Source: a virus. From it: a stretch of 23,144 nt of DNA. The position numbers were made by a program, and so were the translations under genes. The stretch covers positions 1-23,144 of the IMG/VR virus record IMGVR_UViG_3300042554_001880; one strand, 5' to 3'. Under the pieces are notes generated by a model. The model did no database searches and was not told where the DNA came from. It was given only the letters and a program-made list of their open reading frames with translations. This document shows, piece after piece, positions 1-9,612 of this stretch (its first letter is position 1; each line of letters starts with the position of its first letter).

Positions 1-1
1 A

Positions 2-1372
2 GAGGACGGCACCTTCGTCTACAGCGGCAAGATTTACCTGCAAGACGGCACCACCCGCACGGTGCCCATGCCCGACCTGCAGAACATCACCCGCATCACG
101 CGCTCGGCGGGTAACCTGGAGAAGTGGCGGCGCTTCCCTCAGATGCTGATCAAGCGGGAGTTGTACGACCTGTTGGCGATCTCGTGCATCTCTTTCGGCG
201 CTCCGCTCATGCGCTTCACCCAGATGCCCTGCCTGACGTTCCACGCAGGCTCAACCCAGTCGGGTACGGGTAAATCCTTGGCGCTGTCGCTGCTCAATTC
301 GGTGTGGGGTCACCCAGTGCGATATCGCACAGGCAAAAGCACCTCCCCCGTTACGATGCAGCAGCGGATTGGCAATCTTAACTCACTCCCCTTCACATCG
401 GACGAAATCACGCACAAGTCGCGCCACGACATGGAGTGGTTCCCGGGCATGGTGTTCGACCTGTCCGAGGGCCAGGGCAAGGAGAAGTCAGAGGTTCACC
501 ACAACCGCGAGCGCATCAACCTCGTGTCGTGGGCAACCCTGGCGCTCTTCACGTCCAACACCCACATGCAGGACTACATGGCTGGTGTGCGAGCGCACAC
601 TTCCCAAGGCGAGTTGCTGCGGATGTTGGAGTGGACGCCCGAGGAGAAGCTGAACTGGACGCCTGAAGAAGAGCAGACCATCCGCGTCCTGCAGGAGAAC
701 TACGGTGTGGCCGGTGAAGCCTACGTGCGTTGGCTCGTGCAGAACCAGGAGACGGCTGAGCGCGTTACCCGGGAAACCATCGCCATGATCAAGCGCGACT
801 GGCAGATGACCGGTGATGAGCGTTTCTGGGCCGGTGGCTGCGGCGCGATGATCGCAAGCGCCATCCTCGTCTCGTCCAAGTACGCAGGCATCATCGACCT
901 GCCTGTCGCGGAGATCATCAAGAGTCTCAAGCGCATGGTGGACAAGGCCCGCCGCGTGGTGCGCAACGGCGTGCGCACGGCAGAGGATGTGCTCAACGCT
1001 TTCACCCGTGACAGCTACGGCCAGTTCGTCGTGATCAAGAAGAGCGACGGCAAGGTGTTGGCTGCACTGGGCAGCGGGGAGATCATCGACCAGACGATCA
1101 CGCGCAACAAGGTGTTGGGGCGCGTGGAGCACGAGATCGAGGTAGCCGGGTACGTGGACTACTTCATCGAGGAGCAGGTCATCCGCTCACACTGCGTGGC
1201 GATGTCGTTCGGTTACGAAGACTTCAAGAAGCAACTAGAGCAGATTGACGGCTACACCGTGTCGTACATGCGCAAGGACATGATGGCCCGCACCAGGGGG
1301 CCGCAGATGCGCATCCGAGCCATGTGCATCAGGCGCAGGGTTGAGCGTGATACTCCCGTGGACGACGCTTGA
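2..1372 (+). CDS. DUF927-like phage primase/helicase-type ATPase, 3' part (5' end outside the window)
   Basis: The reading frame is open from base 2, so the GTG at 62 is unlikely to be the true start and the gene continues beyond the left edge. A P-loop GTGKS lies at 263-277, with the lysine codon at 272-274. It is followed by a Walker B-like Asp-Glu at 401-406 (context LPFTSDEIT) and a sensor-1-like Ser-Asn at 554-559 (LALFTSNTH). The motif SQGELLRMLEW then resembles the 'GE..R.LE' element of DUF927 proteins. That family pairs a helicase-like ATPase core with primase modules in phages and plasmids, and the role here is probably DNA replication initiation or unwinding. The last ~200 residues are predicted mostly helical, with no further domain recognised. 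It is the only large plus-strand gene, so replication and structural genes point at each other. The ATPase fold is fairly certain; the DUF927 name is moderately so. Confidence 0.72.
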   Translation, partial: EDGTFVYSGKIYLQDGTTRTVPMPDLQNITRITRSAGNLEKWRRFPQMLIKRELYDLLAISCISFGAPLMRFTQMPCLTFHAGSTQSGTGKSLALSLLNSVWGHPVRYRTGKSTSPVTMQQRIGNLNSLPFTSDEITHKSRHDMEWFPGMVFDLSEGQGKEKSEVHHNRERINLVSWATLALFTSNTHMQDYMAGVRAHTSQGELLRMLEWTPEEKLNWTPEEEQTIRVLQENYGVAGEAYVRWLVQNQETAERVTRETIAMIKRDWQMTGDERFWAGGCGAMIASAILVSSKYAGIIDLPVAEIIKSLKRMVDKARRVVRNGVRTAEDVLNAFTRDSYGQFVVIKKSDGKVLAALGSGEIIDQTITRNKVLGRVEHEIEVAGYVDYFIEEQVIRSHCVAMSFGYEDFKKQLEQIDGYTVSYMRKDMMARTRGPQMRIRAMCIRRRVERDTPVDDA

Positions 1373-1604
1373 GAAGGGGCAGGGGTTCTTCATCCCTGCC
1401 CTAGACCTCGACGCCACGCGTGAGGCGGGGCTACTGGCTGCAGTCAAGGCCCGCGTGCTAGACGCTCAAGCCTTGTACTGCCTCCATAACGGTATGCAGG
1501 GCGTCCTGTTCTACCGCAAACCTATTGCTTCTTCTCCATCGTCACGTCGAAAGCCCGCAGGTACATCCGAGCAACCTGCTCCCGCTGAGCATCCAGACGC
1601 TTGA
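1347..1604 (+). CDS. small phage protein of unknown function, about 85 residues
   Basis: The gene overlaps the end of the ATPase gene and begins in another frame. I prefer the GTG at 1347 because AGGG at 1337-1340 lies six bases upstream; a TTG at 1341 in the same frame is the alternative. The conserved-looking core is LEKGQGFFIPALDLD followed by a helical stretch and GMQGVLFYRKP. This resembles a small family often seen beside phage replication genes, with a 'FF(V/I)P.LD' motif and a 'GVLF' ending. The function is unknown and I see no catalytic motif. The last ~26 residues (Ser/Pro/Ala/Arg-rich) are encoded opposite the 3' end of the giant minus-strand gene. They may be a recent read-through extension of an ancestral protein that ended near the YRKP motif. 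Moderately confident it is real. Confidence 0.5.
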   Translation: MILPWTTLEKGQGFFIPALDLDATREAGLLAAVKARVLDAQALYCLHNGMQGVLFYRKPIASSPSSRRKPAGTSEQPAPAEHPDA

Positions 1605-4600
1605 GGATTTCATCCTTCTGCTCGGTGGTCAGGTTCGCCGCATCTCTAACCTGCCGCGCCCTTGCAGCCAGATCGCCAAGCTGCTTGAAGACCGCCCCGC
1701 TGGTGGAGACAAGCGCCAGTTCAGTTGAGTACTGCTGAGCAAGTGCCCGTGCATCCGCCCCACGTCCTGCCTTGAGCATATCCTTGATGGTGCCGTCCAC
1801 CTCCTTGATCTGCTTCATCCGGTCGTAGGCCATGTCGATGGTGCCGCGCCCTTCAACCGGTTGGAACAGGCCGCCGATGAACGGCGTCTTGCTGAGCTTG
1901 GTTGTAGGCTCAGGCACCTCATCCTTGGGCAGCACTACGTTGACCAGCGGGTTGGCCAGTTGCGTGATGGCGATGCCCAAACCACCCGTATAGCCACGGA
2001 TCAGGTAGTCGATCTTGATGGGTGACACGCCCACTTCGCCGGTCACAGACCCAATCAGGCGGGCCAAGCCGGTAGTGGTGTCGCGGTAACGCTCGGTGGC
2101 CAGGACGCCTTGCTCGCGTACAGACTCGATGTCGCCGCTGTAGAACGACTTGCCCAGGATAACTTCCGTGAGCGGCTTGACCGCCTGGGGCAGCGTGAGG
2201 GGGATCGTTTGCGTGAGCAGCCTACGCATACCTTGCATGGCTTGATCGGCTTCAGTATCGCCTTTGGTAGCGTGATACAGCGCCTCGGGCAGCGCCTTGA
2301 ACAGGTAGCCCAGTTCAAACGGGATCGGCACGCGCACGGGCTCAGAGAAGCCGGGGATGTACACAAACCAGTTGGCCAGACGCTCTTCAGGCTTGGCCCG
2401 CTTGTAGGCTTCGTCGTCCTCCATCATCATGGCGTAGGCCATAGTACCCACGCTAAGCAGGAACCCGCGCGTCCACAGCTTCTGCCGAATCTTCAACTGA
2501 TCGTTGTACGGCATCCGCCCTCTGAATGCGCGGTACAGCACGTCCAGGCCCTGAACCTGCGCGTTGAAGAACGGGATCATGATGGACAGCGCCTGCATGG
2601 TGGGCGATATTCCGCGACGGCTGAAGTTCATCGACTCCAGTGTGCGCAGTGCAGCCTGCTGCTCCGTCATACCCTTCTTGAGCGAGTCGTTGTAGATCAC
2701 CGCACGCGTGGCAGCATCACCCTGCATGGCGAACTGGTCGGCCCTAGCCAACAACTTTTCCCATCCGCTCTTGCCTGCGGTAATGTCGCGCAGAAACATC
2801 TCCATGTCGCGCTTATCGCCGGTAAAGACGTTGCTGCTGATGGCGCCCATCGACATGAGCTTCTTCTCAGCGTCGCTACGTCCGGCCACAATCTTGCCCA
2901 ACTCCACGAAGGACGACAGCACAGGCGTCGCATCGGAGCCGGTGGTCAACCAAGCGTTGAGCGGGTCGCGGATAACCTGCCTGATGGCGTATACCGGTGC
3001 GCGTGTCACGAACTTGCGCAGCACATCAGCCGGATATCCCAAGACGTTGAACAGCCCAGGCAGTGTCGTCTGGATACCCTCCAAGCCACGCAACACCAGT
3101 TCTGCCGGGATGTAGTCTTTGTCGCCGGGTTTGCCAAACGCTTGGTCGATGACGACAAAGTGATCCTTGCCCTTGACCTTGAAGCGCACAGTACCAGCGT
3201 TGTTGGCAGGACCAGAGCCGGGGCCCATCCGCGAAGCGATGCCCATGTCGTGCAGACGGAACGCCGTGTCCTTGATGGCCTGATTGCGCAGGCCCATCCG
3301 GGTCAGGATGAAGGTGTTCTGAATGGCGCTTGTGAAGATCGGCAGGATGTCCTCGTTGCCACCAACAAGAGACTTGAGTTCAGGCTGGCTCTTGATGTCG
3401 CCGATGCGGATCGGGCGCTCCTTCTCCACAAACAACTGCACCGTATCGCCGTCGATGCGGTAGTACGGGATGTAGGGCTTGCTCTTGAGTTCAGCAGCCT
3501 TCTCTTTGGTCATCTCCCCCGTCTCAACCAACCAGTCAATCAGCCCGTTGTTGTACTCCTGGTAGATGCGGTTGGCTTCCTTAAATGCTTTCTCAGCCTT
3601 GGGGTTGGCGTTCAAGAACGCCATGACTTCGTTGTACTCGGCTTCCTTTTGTGCCGGGTCTTTGACGTTGAGTTTCTTCCAGCCAACGCTCTTTGCCCGG
3701 AGTCCAGCCACATACGCAGTCAGCATGGCTTCGGCTTCGGTGTCGCTATCGATACCAGCCTCGTTGAGCGCCTCCGCCACTTTGATCATGTTGGCACCGG
3801 CCTTGGATTCGTAGATGTACGAACCCTTGGGGCCCTTCGGATCAGGCACGCGCTTGACCGCGCCGTTGGTCAGGAACTGACCGGCAAACTGGCTGACTTG
3901 TTTACCGAAGCGCAGCGCGTACTCGGCATTGGCAGCATCTACCGAGTTCAGAATACCTTTGTCAGTACCGACCTTGAGCGCCTTGGATACAGCCGCGTAG
4001 TCATCAACGTACTGCACCCGCCCGCCCAGTCCCAGGAAGTTGCCGAACAGCTTGTCCTTGATTGACGACTCCTTGGCCGCAAAGGACTTAGCCATCGTCA
4101 CCGGCTGCTTGCGTGAACGGAAGGCAGTCTCGCCATCGGCGCTCTTGTACACACCGATACGCTTGCTCTCAAACGCCTTGCGCGATTGACGCAGCATGTA
4201 GAAGATGTCGGAGGTGCTGAGCTTAGCAGTCTCCATCATGCCCATGCGCCGCAGACCGGCGCGCACCATGCCTACGAGTTCCTTGATCCAACGACCGGCC
4301 TTCTCTCGGAAGGCAGCAGTAACCCGCGCCTCTTCGGTGTGGGCGATGATCTCGCGCAGCACCTGCAGCTTCTGCACACTTTCGGGCTTGCCCATATCGG
4401 CAAGCGTGTTGGCCACACCGGCTACCTCATTGAGCAGGTTCTTGCCGCCGATCTCTTCGGCCAGCTTGCCCAGGTCAGTCTTGTCGGCATACGCCTGCAA
4501 TTGCTTGAGGCCGATGAGGGTGTCGATACCGTAGTGGCCGACCAACTCGTGGGCAATCGTAGCCTCAAGGTCCTTGAGGTTGGCGTGGTTCTCGCCGATC

Positions 4601-7600
4601 ACGAGCACCGTACCGTCACTGAACACAGCGCCCTGCACCGTAGCTGGGTCGGCCTTTTCCTTGGCCATTTGGTTCAGCAAGCGTACGGGCACAGCGCGTG
4701 CTGTGGCGGCGTAGACAAACTTGACGTTTGAAGGAAGCTCTTCCTTCACTTTCACTATCAACTTCTCTGCTTCTGCAGCGTCAATTTGTCCGCCCTCGTC
4801 TTCACGTTTGCGATATGCAGTTCCTGCGTCGTTATCAAAATCTTGATATTCCCGCTCGCTACGCTGAGCTTCCTCAAAGTCGCGCTTGATCTGCTGCAAG
4901 CGTTCAAACTTTTCAGCCGTGGCTTTACGGCTTTCAGGCGAACCAGTACGCTCTTCGCTCGGAGCCTGGGAAACTTTGCGTGTGACTTGAGGCGTGCGCT
5001 TGGTCGGTACTGCCTGCTTACTAAACTTGGTTTCCTTCAGCGCCTCTTGCATGACGCTGATCTGTTCCTTCAGCGCAGCCTTGTACTCGGGCGTGGCTTT
5101 ACCAAGCGCAGTCGCGCGCTCAGTCGTTGCCAGCTTGGCCTTCTCTTGGAACTCAATAACCGCCGGGTCGTTGGCCCCGGACTTTTCCTTCAGTGCTTCA
5201 AAGCGGCGCTTGATGTCACTGGCAAACTTCTTGTACTCGGCCTCGTTGCGGCCCAGGTCAAGCGCCAACTTGCGCATCTCTTCAGATGCTTCGGCTTCTT
5301 TGCGAACATCACCGCGCTTGATGCGTGCTGCCGTTTGTGCAGCACGAGATACCGGCTGCTCCATCCGAGCGCGACGATCAAGCTCTGCTTCGCGAGCCGC
5401 ACGCTCCGCTGCCGGTGCCTCAACTTTTTCGCGGGTGTACAGACTCTTGTACAGGTCATCAATCTGGCGCTTGATGGGAACGACCCGGGTGTCGTTCAGC
5501 ATGTTGAACCGCCCGGCAATTGACTGCAAACGCTTGGTTGCCGCGCCACGCTCTTGGCCAGTCATTGGACGCTGCTCAGGCACAGCCTCGCCCTTACCCA
5601 ACGTGGCGTTCAACTCAGCCACCTTATCCTTCATAGACGGCTTGTAGGCGATGCCCGTCTCCAGTGCCTTGGAGATGAGCGCGTGCTCAGCGGCGAGGTC
5701 TTCCAGTTCCTGCAGGATCGAACGCTTGGCGTTTTTCTGCGGCTGCTCCACCTTGTTGCGCAGCGTCATGATCTGGTTCATCACGCTGTCTACTTGCTCA
5801 GGCGTAGCCGTGCGAGTAATTTTTTCACCCTTCAGCCCCAAGCGCTCGTCCATTGCTTTAACGAACTGCGCTTGTTCAGCGTCTTTTTGCTCTCGGGTCT
5901 TGGCCAACTCCTCACGCTTACGCGTTTCGATAACGCCCAGTGCTCGCTGCACTGCAACAGGGTCGTTGTTCTGAACACCCGTGCGCAACACATTGATGCT
6001 GCTAAAGATGTCTTCAGTGCGGTCGCGCGTAGGAACTACGTCTTGCAGTTCTTGCTGAAGCTGCGCAAGACGGCGCGGCGATGCGGGCTCAGTCTTTTTC
6101 TCAAGCCCGATGCCCATCTCATCAACTTGCGCGGCTTTGCGCAATGCTTCGGCACGCTTGTCGGCCTCAGACGGCTCAGCAGGCGCGGCTTCTGTAACGG
6201 GCTTAGTCTCAATAGCCGCAGCTTCTTCTGGCTTGGTCGCCAACGTCTCGATGGGCTTGCCTGCCAGAGACTTGAATTTAAGCGGGGTCTGGCCTTCCGG
6301 CTGAGCGGGCATCTCACCAAACAACTCGCGGGTCTGGCCGCGCTGCTCCATGCCGACCTGCTTCTCCTGCAGTGCCTGTAGGCGCTTTGTAGTATCGGCA
6401 GCAAGCGCGTCGCGTTCCTTCTTAGCGGCATCAAGCTGGGTGCCGATGTCCGTGGCCTTGTCGAAATCGCTGGCTTGCGCAGCCTTGGTGAAGTCTTCCT
6501 GCAGCTTGGTGATCCGGCTGTCAATAGCCGTCATCTTGGCCGCAGCCTGCTGCTGGAACTCCGTCTCGGGGATGGCCACACCACCACGCTCTTCGATCAG
6601 CGCAGCGCGCGCATCAATCCGACGCTGGAGTTGCTGACGCTGTTCGTTTAGCGAACGGAAGTCGTCCGTGCGGCCTTCGGTGGCGGCGGTCTGCAACTGG
6701 GGCAGCAGGGATTGAAGCTCGCGGTTGAGCGTGTCCTGCTCAACCATCAGGCGCTGCACATCGGGGATGGGCTCGGGTGCAGGAGCCGGTGCCGCAGGCT
6801 GCGAAGCCTTCAGTGCGTCAATCGCGTCTTTGCGCTTCTCATACTCTTGGCGGACAGGAAGGAATTCGTCTTCCGTAAACGTATCACGTGCCTGTTTGGC
6901 CTCTTGGTACGCCCGCCGCTCATCGGGCGTAGCCCCCTTCTTGGGCTTGACCACCAGAGCGTCGAGTTCTTCTTTCCGAGCCAGTAGCTGCTGATACTGC
7001 GCGTCAAGCGCCATCAGTGCGTCGGGTCGGTTCTTGGCAGCTTCTTCCTGCGCCGCTGCTGCCTGGGCTTGCTCCTGGGCAACACGGGCTTCTTCTGCGG
7101 CCATGCGGCCACGGGCACGACGACCAAGCGTCATGTCCAACAACCCCTGGGCCAAGGCACCAACGGCGCCGCCATAGGCGGCACTTTCACCCACCTGCTC
7201 AATGATCTCCTGCTCGGGCTTGTAGATGCCCTTGGCGATCATGTTCTGTGCAGCCTGGGATGCGGCTTCCTGAGCCGCCTCTTCACCACCGGCAACAAGC
7301 GCGCGTTTGATGGACGCAACCGCCCCGGCTTTGGCCGGTGCAGCTATGCGGTTGAGAATACGGAGGGGAGTGAAGGCTTCACTTACGCCAACAACAGCGC
7401 CAAGTCCTGTAGCTTGAGCGCGTTGGTCTGCCGTCGCGCCCTCGGCTTCGGCCTTGGTGCGGGCCTCACCTGCACCGGCACCCACACCCAGTGCGGTCGC
7501 GGCAGCTATGCCGGGGGCGCCAAACGGAACAGCGGCAATGATCGGAGCAATAGAACCTGCAGCTTCACCGAACTTGCGCCCGATGGTTTCCTCGTAGCCT

Positions 7601-7914
7601 TCCTTGGCAGCAAATGGGCGCTTGAGTGCGCCAGCGCCTTCGGCAATGATCTTGCGAGCGGCTTCTTCCTGCTCTGCGGGCAGCAGCGCGGAGGCGCCAA
7701 CTGCAGCCTGCTCCACCATCCCGATGGCGCCGGGGGCTAGACCCTTGAAAAACTCTCGTACCTGCCCACCCACCGTAGGCTCGGCAGGCTTTGGCTTGAC
7801 CTCTTCAAACAGTTCGGGAAACTTCTCACGGGCCAACTGCATGGCCTCCATGTAAGACATCCGATCCGGTACCTTCAAGGATGAACCATCCGGCAGAGGC
7901 AGATATTTGGCCAT
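1522..7914 (-). CDS. giant (2130 aa) polyvalent/ejection-type virion protein with HELVGH metallopeptidase-like motif and LPD38-like C-terminus
   Basis: Residues 4-21 carry a YLPLPDGSSLKVPDRMSY head motif. Gly/Ala-rich hydrophobic segments follow at about 59-80, 117-150, 166-180 and 243-262. A long charged, coiled-coil-like region (about 268-1010) is rich in Ala, Glu, Lys and Gln. HELVGH lies at residues 1122-1127, an HExxxH metal-binding pattern of the 'HExxGHyG' type. REIIAHTEE at 1187-1195 could supply a third ligand (E1188 or E1194). The C-terminal part (about 1640-2000: DPLNAW, IPFFNAQVQGLDVLYRAF, PFELGYLFKALPEAL) resembles large polyvalent protein-associated domain 38. Such giant proteins are thought to be packaged and enter the host with the DNA, like T7 gp16; that role is inferred. 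The ATG start is preceded by GGGA, and the stop is TAG. It is the last gene of the late operon, with no terminator seen beyond it. The motif is certain; protease activity is untested. Confidence 0.8.
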   Translation of the reverse strand: MAKYLPLPDGSSLKVPDRMSYMEAMQLAREKFPELFEEVKPKPAEPTVGGQVREFFKGLAPGAIGMVEQAAVGASALLPAEQEEAARKIIAEGAGALKRPFAAKEGYEETIGRKFGEAAGSIAPIIAAVPFGAPGIAAATALGVGAGAGEARTKAEAEGATADQRAQATGLGAVVGVSEAFTPLRILNRIAAPAKAGAVASIKRALVAGGEEAAQEAASQAAQNMIAKGIYKPEQEIIEQVGESAAYGGAVGALAQGLLDMTLGRRARGRMAAEEARVAQEQAQAAAAQEEAAKNRPDALMALDAQYQQLLARKEELDALVVKPKKGATPDERRAYQEAKQARDTFTEDEFLPVRQEYEKRKDAIDALKASQPAAPAPAPEPIPDVQRLMVEQDTLNRELQSLLPQLQTAATEGRTDDFRSLNEQRQQLQRRIDARAALIEERGGVAIPETEFQQQAAAKMTAIDSRITKLQEDFTKAAQASDFDKATDIGTQLDAAKKERDALAADTTKRLQALQEKQVGMEQRGQTRELFGEMPAQPEGQTPLKFKSLAGKPIETLATKPEEAAAIETKPVTEAAPAEPSEADKRAEALRKAAQVDEMGIGLEKKTEPASPRRLAQLQQELQDVVPTRDRTEDIFSSINVLRTGVQNNDPVAVQRALGVIETRKREELAKTREQKDAEQAQFVKAMDERLGLKGEKITRTATPEQVDSVMNQIMTLRNKVEQPQKNAKRSILQELEDLAAEHALISKALETGIAYKPSMKDKVAELNATLGKGEAVPEQRPMTGQERGAATKRLQSIAGRFNMLNDTRVVPIKRQIDDLYKSLYTREKVEAPAAERAAREAELDRRARMEQPVSRAAQTAARIKRGDVRKEAEASEEMRKLALDLGRNEAEYKKFASDIKRRFEALKEKSGANDPAVIEFQEKAKLATTERATALGKATPEYKAALKEQISVMQEALKETKFSKQAVPTKRTPQVTRKVSQAPSEERTGSPESRKATAEKFERLQQIKRDFEEAQRSEREYQDFDNDAGTAYRKREDEGGQIDAAEAEKLIVKVKEELPSNVKFVYAATARAVPVRLLNQMAKEKADPATVQGAVFSDGTVLVIGENHANLKDLEATIAHELVGHYGIDTLIGLKQLQAYADKTDLGKLAEEIGGKNLLNEVAGVANTLADMGKPESVQKLQVLREIIAHTEEARVTAAFREKAGRWIKELVGMVRAGLRRMGMMETAKLSTSDIFYMLRQSRKAFESKRIGVYKSADGETAFRSRKQPVTMAKSFAAKESSIKDKLFGNFLGLGGRVQYVDDYAAVSKALKVGTDKGILNSVDAANAEYALRFGKQVSQFAGQFLTNGAVKRVPDPKGPKGSYIYESKAGANMIKVAEALNEAGIDSDTEAEAMLTAYVAGLRAKSVGWKKLNVKDPAQKEAEYNEVMAFLNANPKAEKAFKEANRIYQEYNNGLIDWLVETGEMTKEKAAELKSKPYIPYYRIDGDTVQLFVEKERPIRIGDIKSQPELKSLVGGNEDILPIFTSAIQNTFILTRMGLRNQAIKDTAFRLHDMGIASRMGPGSGPANNAGTVRFKVKGKDHFVVIDQAFGKPGDKDYIPAELVLRGLEGIQTTLPGLFNVLGYPADVLRKFVTRAPVYAIRQVIRDPLNAWLTTGSDATPVLSSFVELGKIVAGRSDAEKKLMSMGAISSNVFTGDKRDMEMFLRDITAGKSGWEKLLARADQFAMQGDAATRAVIYNDSLKKGMTEQQAALRTLESMNFSRRGISPTMQALSIMIPFFNAQVQGLDVLYRAFRGRMPYNDQLKIRQKLWTRGFLLSVGTMAYAMMMEDDEAYKRAKPEERLANWFVYIPGFSEPVRVPIPFELGYLFKALPEALYHATKGDTEADQAMQGMRRLLTQTIPLTLPQAVKPLTEVILGKSFYSGDIESVREQGVLATERYRDTTTGLARLIGSVTGEVGVSPIKIDYLIRGYTGGLGIAITQLANPLVNVVLPKDEVPEPTTKLSKTPFIGGLFQPVEGRGTIDMAYDRMKQIKEVDGTIKDMLKAGRGADARALAQQYSTELALVSTSGAVFKQLGDLAARARQVRDAANLTTEQKDEILKRLDAQREQVARMYLRAFDVTMEKKQ

Positions 7915-7954
7915 ACGTATCCCGACAATGATGACCCGTCCCTAGATGCGCAAA

Positions 7955-7979
7955 CGCCCCAGCGGGTCAGACTGGGGCG
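7955..7979 (-). terminator. possible weak intrinsic terminator or attenuator
   Basis: A perfect 8-bp inverted repeat, CGCCCCAG (7955-7962) and CTGGGGCG (7972-7979), encloses a 9-base loop. Read leftwards, the GC-rich stem is followed by only three T residues, so termination would be weak. It lies in the 88-base gap between the ~535-residue protein gene and the 2130-residue gene, the only gap in the late operon large enough for such a signal. It might lower expression of the giant protein relative to the upstream genes, or it might be an RNA-processing or stability hairpin. Confidence 0.4.
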
Positions 7980-8002
7980 CTGTGTTTCCTATTCTGTCAG
8001 AT

Positions 8003-9610
8003 TCAATCTTTTTCGTCACCGGTATCTTCTAGGTCACGAACCTTGCCGGTAGGAGTAGAACTGAAGAGGGTGTTGGCCAAGAATGGGTTGTTGGCGATGG
8101 CCATATTGATGCGTGAACGGAAAATCTGCTCCTTCTTAGCCGGATCAGTTTCAGTCGTGTAGGCAACATCCTTGGACAGATCGGCCATGACCTGTTTCTG
8201 AATCTTGCCGTACTCTGCCATCATCCGCTCTTGCTGCTGCCTCGGCGCGTCGAGCGCCTTGATCCTTGCCTGCACCAACTTGGCGTTGCTGTTGGCGTTC
8301 TGCTGCATGATGGCCAGACTACCCTGCTGGTACTCACCCGATTGCTTGATCTGCTGAGCCTGCTGCGCCGAACTAACGGCAGCTTGCTGTTGCTGCTGAG
8401 CTTGATTAAACAACGTGACGGCATCACGGCGGTTGCCAATCTGCTCTTGCCGCTCAGCCATGCGCATGGTGATCTGGGACTGACGCAGTGCACGCGCTGC
8501 CTGATCGTCGTACCGCTGTGCTTCCTGATAGGCGTTCAAGCCTTCGGTAGCACCCTTGCCAATGTTCACGGCTGCATGCGGAGAAGTGCCGCTCATCATG
8601 GCCAGACCGGCGCGCAGCAGTGCCTCGGCACCACGCTGACCGCGACGCTGAGCCAGTTCCCTTTCTTCCGGTTCATACAGCTTGCGCAGTTCGGCGTAGG
8701 CTTTGGCCGTCTCTTCGTTCGGCGCTTTAGAAAGCGCCGCAATACCTGCTGCCGTAGCCTCGGGTGTAGGTGCGGCGTAAGCAGGAGGCGCCTGCACAAC
8801 GGGTGCTGCCGGAGCCGCAGGAACAGGAGCGGGTTGACGCACCACATCTGCCGCAGTGCGGGTTTCTTTCTCGGGCGATGGTTCAGTTCTCGGGGCGGGA
8901 GCACCAGTCGGAGCCCCCGGAACATCGAGCGCCGCCCTGCGGGGATCGCGGTAAGCGGCTTCAACAGGGCCAATTTCACGACCCTGCTGGCGGCTCAAAA
9001 TGGCTTCTTGAGTTGGGTATAGCGCCTTGTACAGCTTGCTCTCACCCGAACCAACTGCGCGCAACAAACGCGCAAGCGGGCGCTGCTCAGCCTCTGCTGC
9101 CTCTTCCAACTCCCGCTCTTTTGCACGACGTGCCTTTCGCTCAGCCGCCGTCTCCCCACTTTTGGGCATAGCCTGGGAGTAGAACGTGTCAAGCATGTCG
9201 TCGGGATCACGCAGACGAACAAGGCTCTCAGTACTGCCTTGATACCGTGCTACGCCACCATCGGCCATGCGCACGACTGGCTCCATGCTGTCGGCAAAGT
9301 CCATGTCATCGGCGTAGCCCGCGATCCCGCCATCAGCCATGTTCTGCATGTTCGGAGCCTGCAACGCAGCAATACCCGGCGCTGCTTGGGGCTGCTGCCC
9401 CATCGACATGATGGCCTGATCCGCTACTTTGGGCTGAGGCTGGGCCATCTGTGCCTGAGCGGCCATGCGCATCTTCTTGCGGGCCATGTCCTCCGCAATC
9501 ACCATCGGCAGGATGTACGGGTCTTGCTTGTACATCTGCGCTACGCGCTGCAATGCCTGATCCGGCATCATGCGCAGTTGCTCAGTGAACTGATTGATGT
9601 TCGGGATCAT
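8003..9610 (-). CDS. internal-virion-type structural protein, Ala/Gln-rich, unknown function (~535 aa)
   Basis: The N-terminus (after the ATG at 9610) is helical and Met/Gln-rich: MIPNINQFTEQLRMMPDQAL. Two copies of a Met-Ala-Asp-Gly-Gly motif (MADGGIAGYADD near residue 92 and MADGGVARYQG near 115) lie in a linker. A charged helical region and a Pro/Ala-rich linker (about 230-285) follow, then a long Gln/Ala/Arg-rich, coiled-coil-like C-terminal half. No enzyme motif or signal peptide is seen. A TTG at 9616 is in frame and overlaps the upstream stop as TTGA. I prefer ATG 9610 because GGGG at 9619-9622 is then eight bases away rather than two. Composition and position between two similar proteins and the giant protein suggest a head-internal or ejection component. 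I do not recognise a named family. Confidence 0.75.
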   Translation of the reverse strand: MIPNINQFTEQLRMMPDQALQRVAQMYKQDPYILPMVIAEDMARKKMRMAAQAQMAQPQPKVADQAIMSMGQQPQAAPGIAALQAPNMQNMADGGIAGYADDMDFADSMEPVVRMADGGVARYQGSTESLVRLRDPDDMLDTFYSQAMPKSGETAAERKARRAKERELEEAAEAEQRPLARLLRAVGSGESKLYKALYPTQEAILSRQQGREIGPVEAAYRDPRRAALDVPGAPTGAPAPRTEPSPEKETRTAADVVRQPAPVPAAPAAPVVQAPPAYAAPTPEATAAGIAALSKAPNEETAKAYAELRKLYEPEERELAQRRGQRGAEALLRAGLAMMSGTSPHAAVNIGKGATEGLNAYQEAQRYDDQAARALRQSQITMRMAERQEQIGNRRDAVTLFNQAQQQQQAAVSSAQQAQQIKQSGEYQQGSLAIMQQNANSNAKLVQARIKALDAPRQQQERMMAEYGKIQKQVMADLSKDVAYTTETDPAKKEQIFRSRINMAIANNPFLANTLFSSTPTGKVRDLEDTGDEKD

Positions 9611-9612
9611 GT

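Noticed and set aside
62-64. GTG 62 as the start of the DUF927-like gene
   Set aside because: The same frame is open and protein-like to the left edge with no SD before the GTG, so the gene is truncated by the window.
2110-4065. 651-codon plus-strand frame opposite the giant gene
   Set aside because: His/Arg/Leu-rich composition with no domain or credible SD, lying entirely inside the well-supported minus-strand gene; a shadow.
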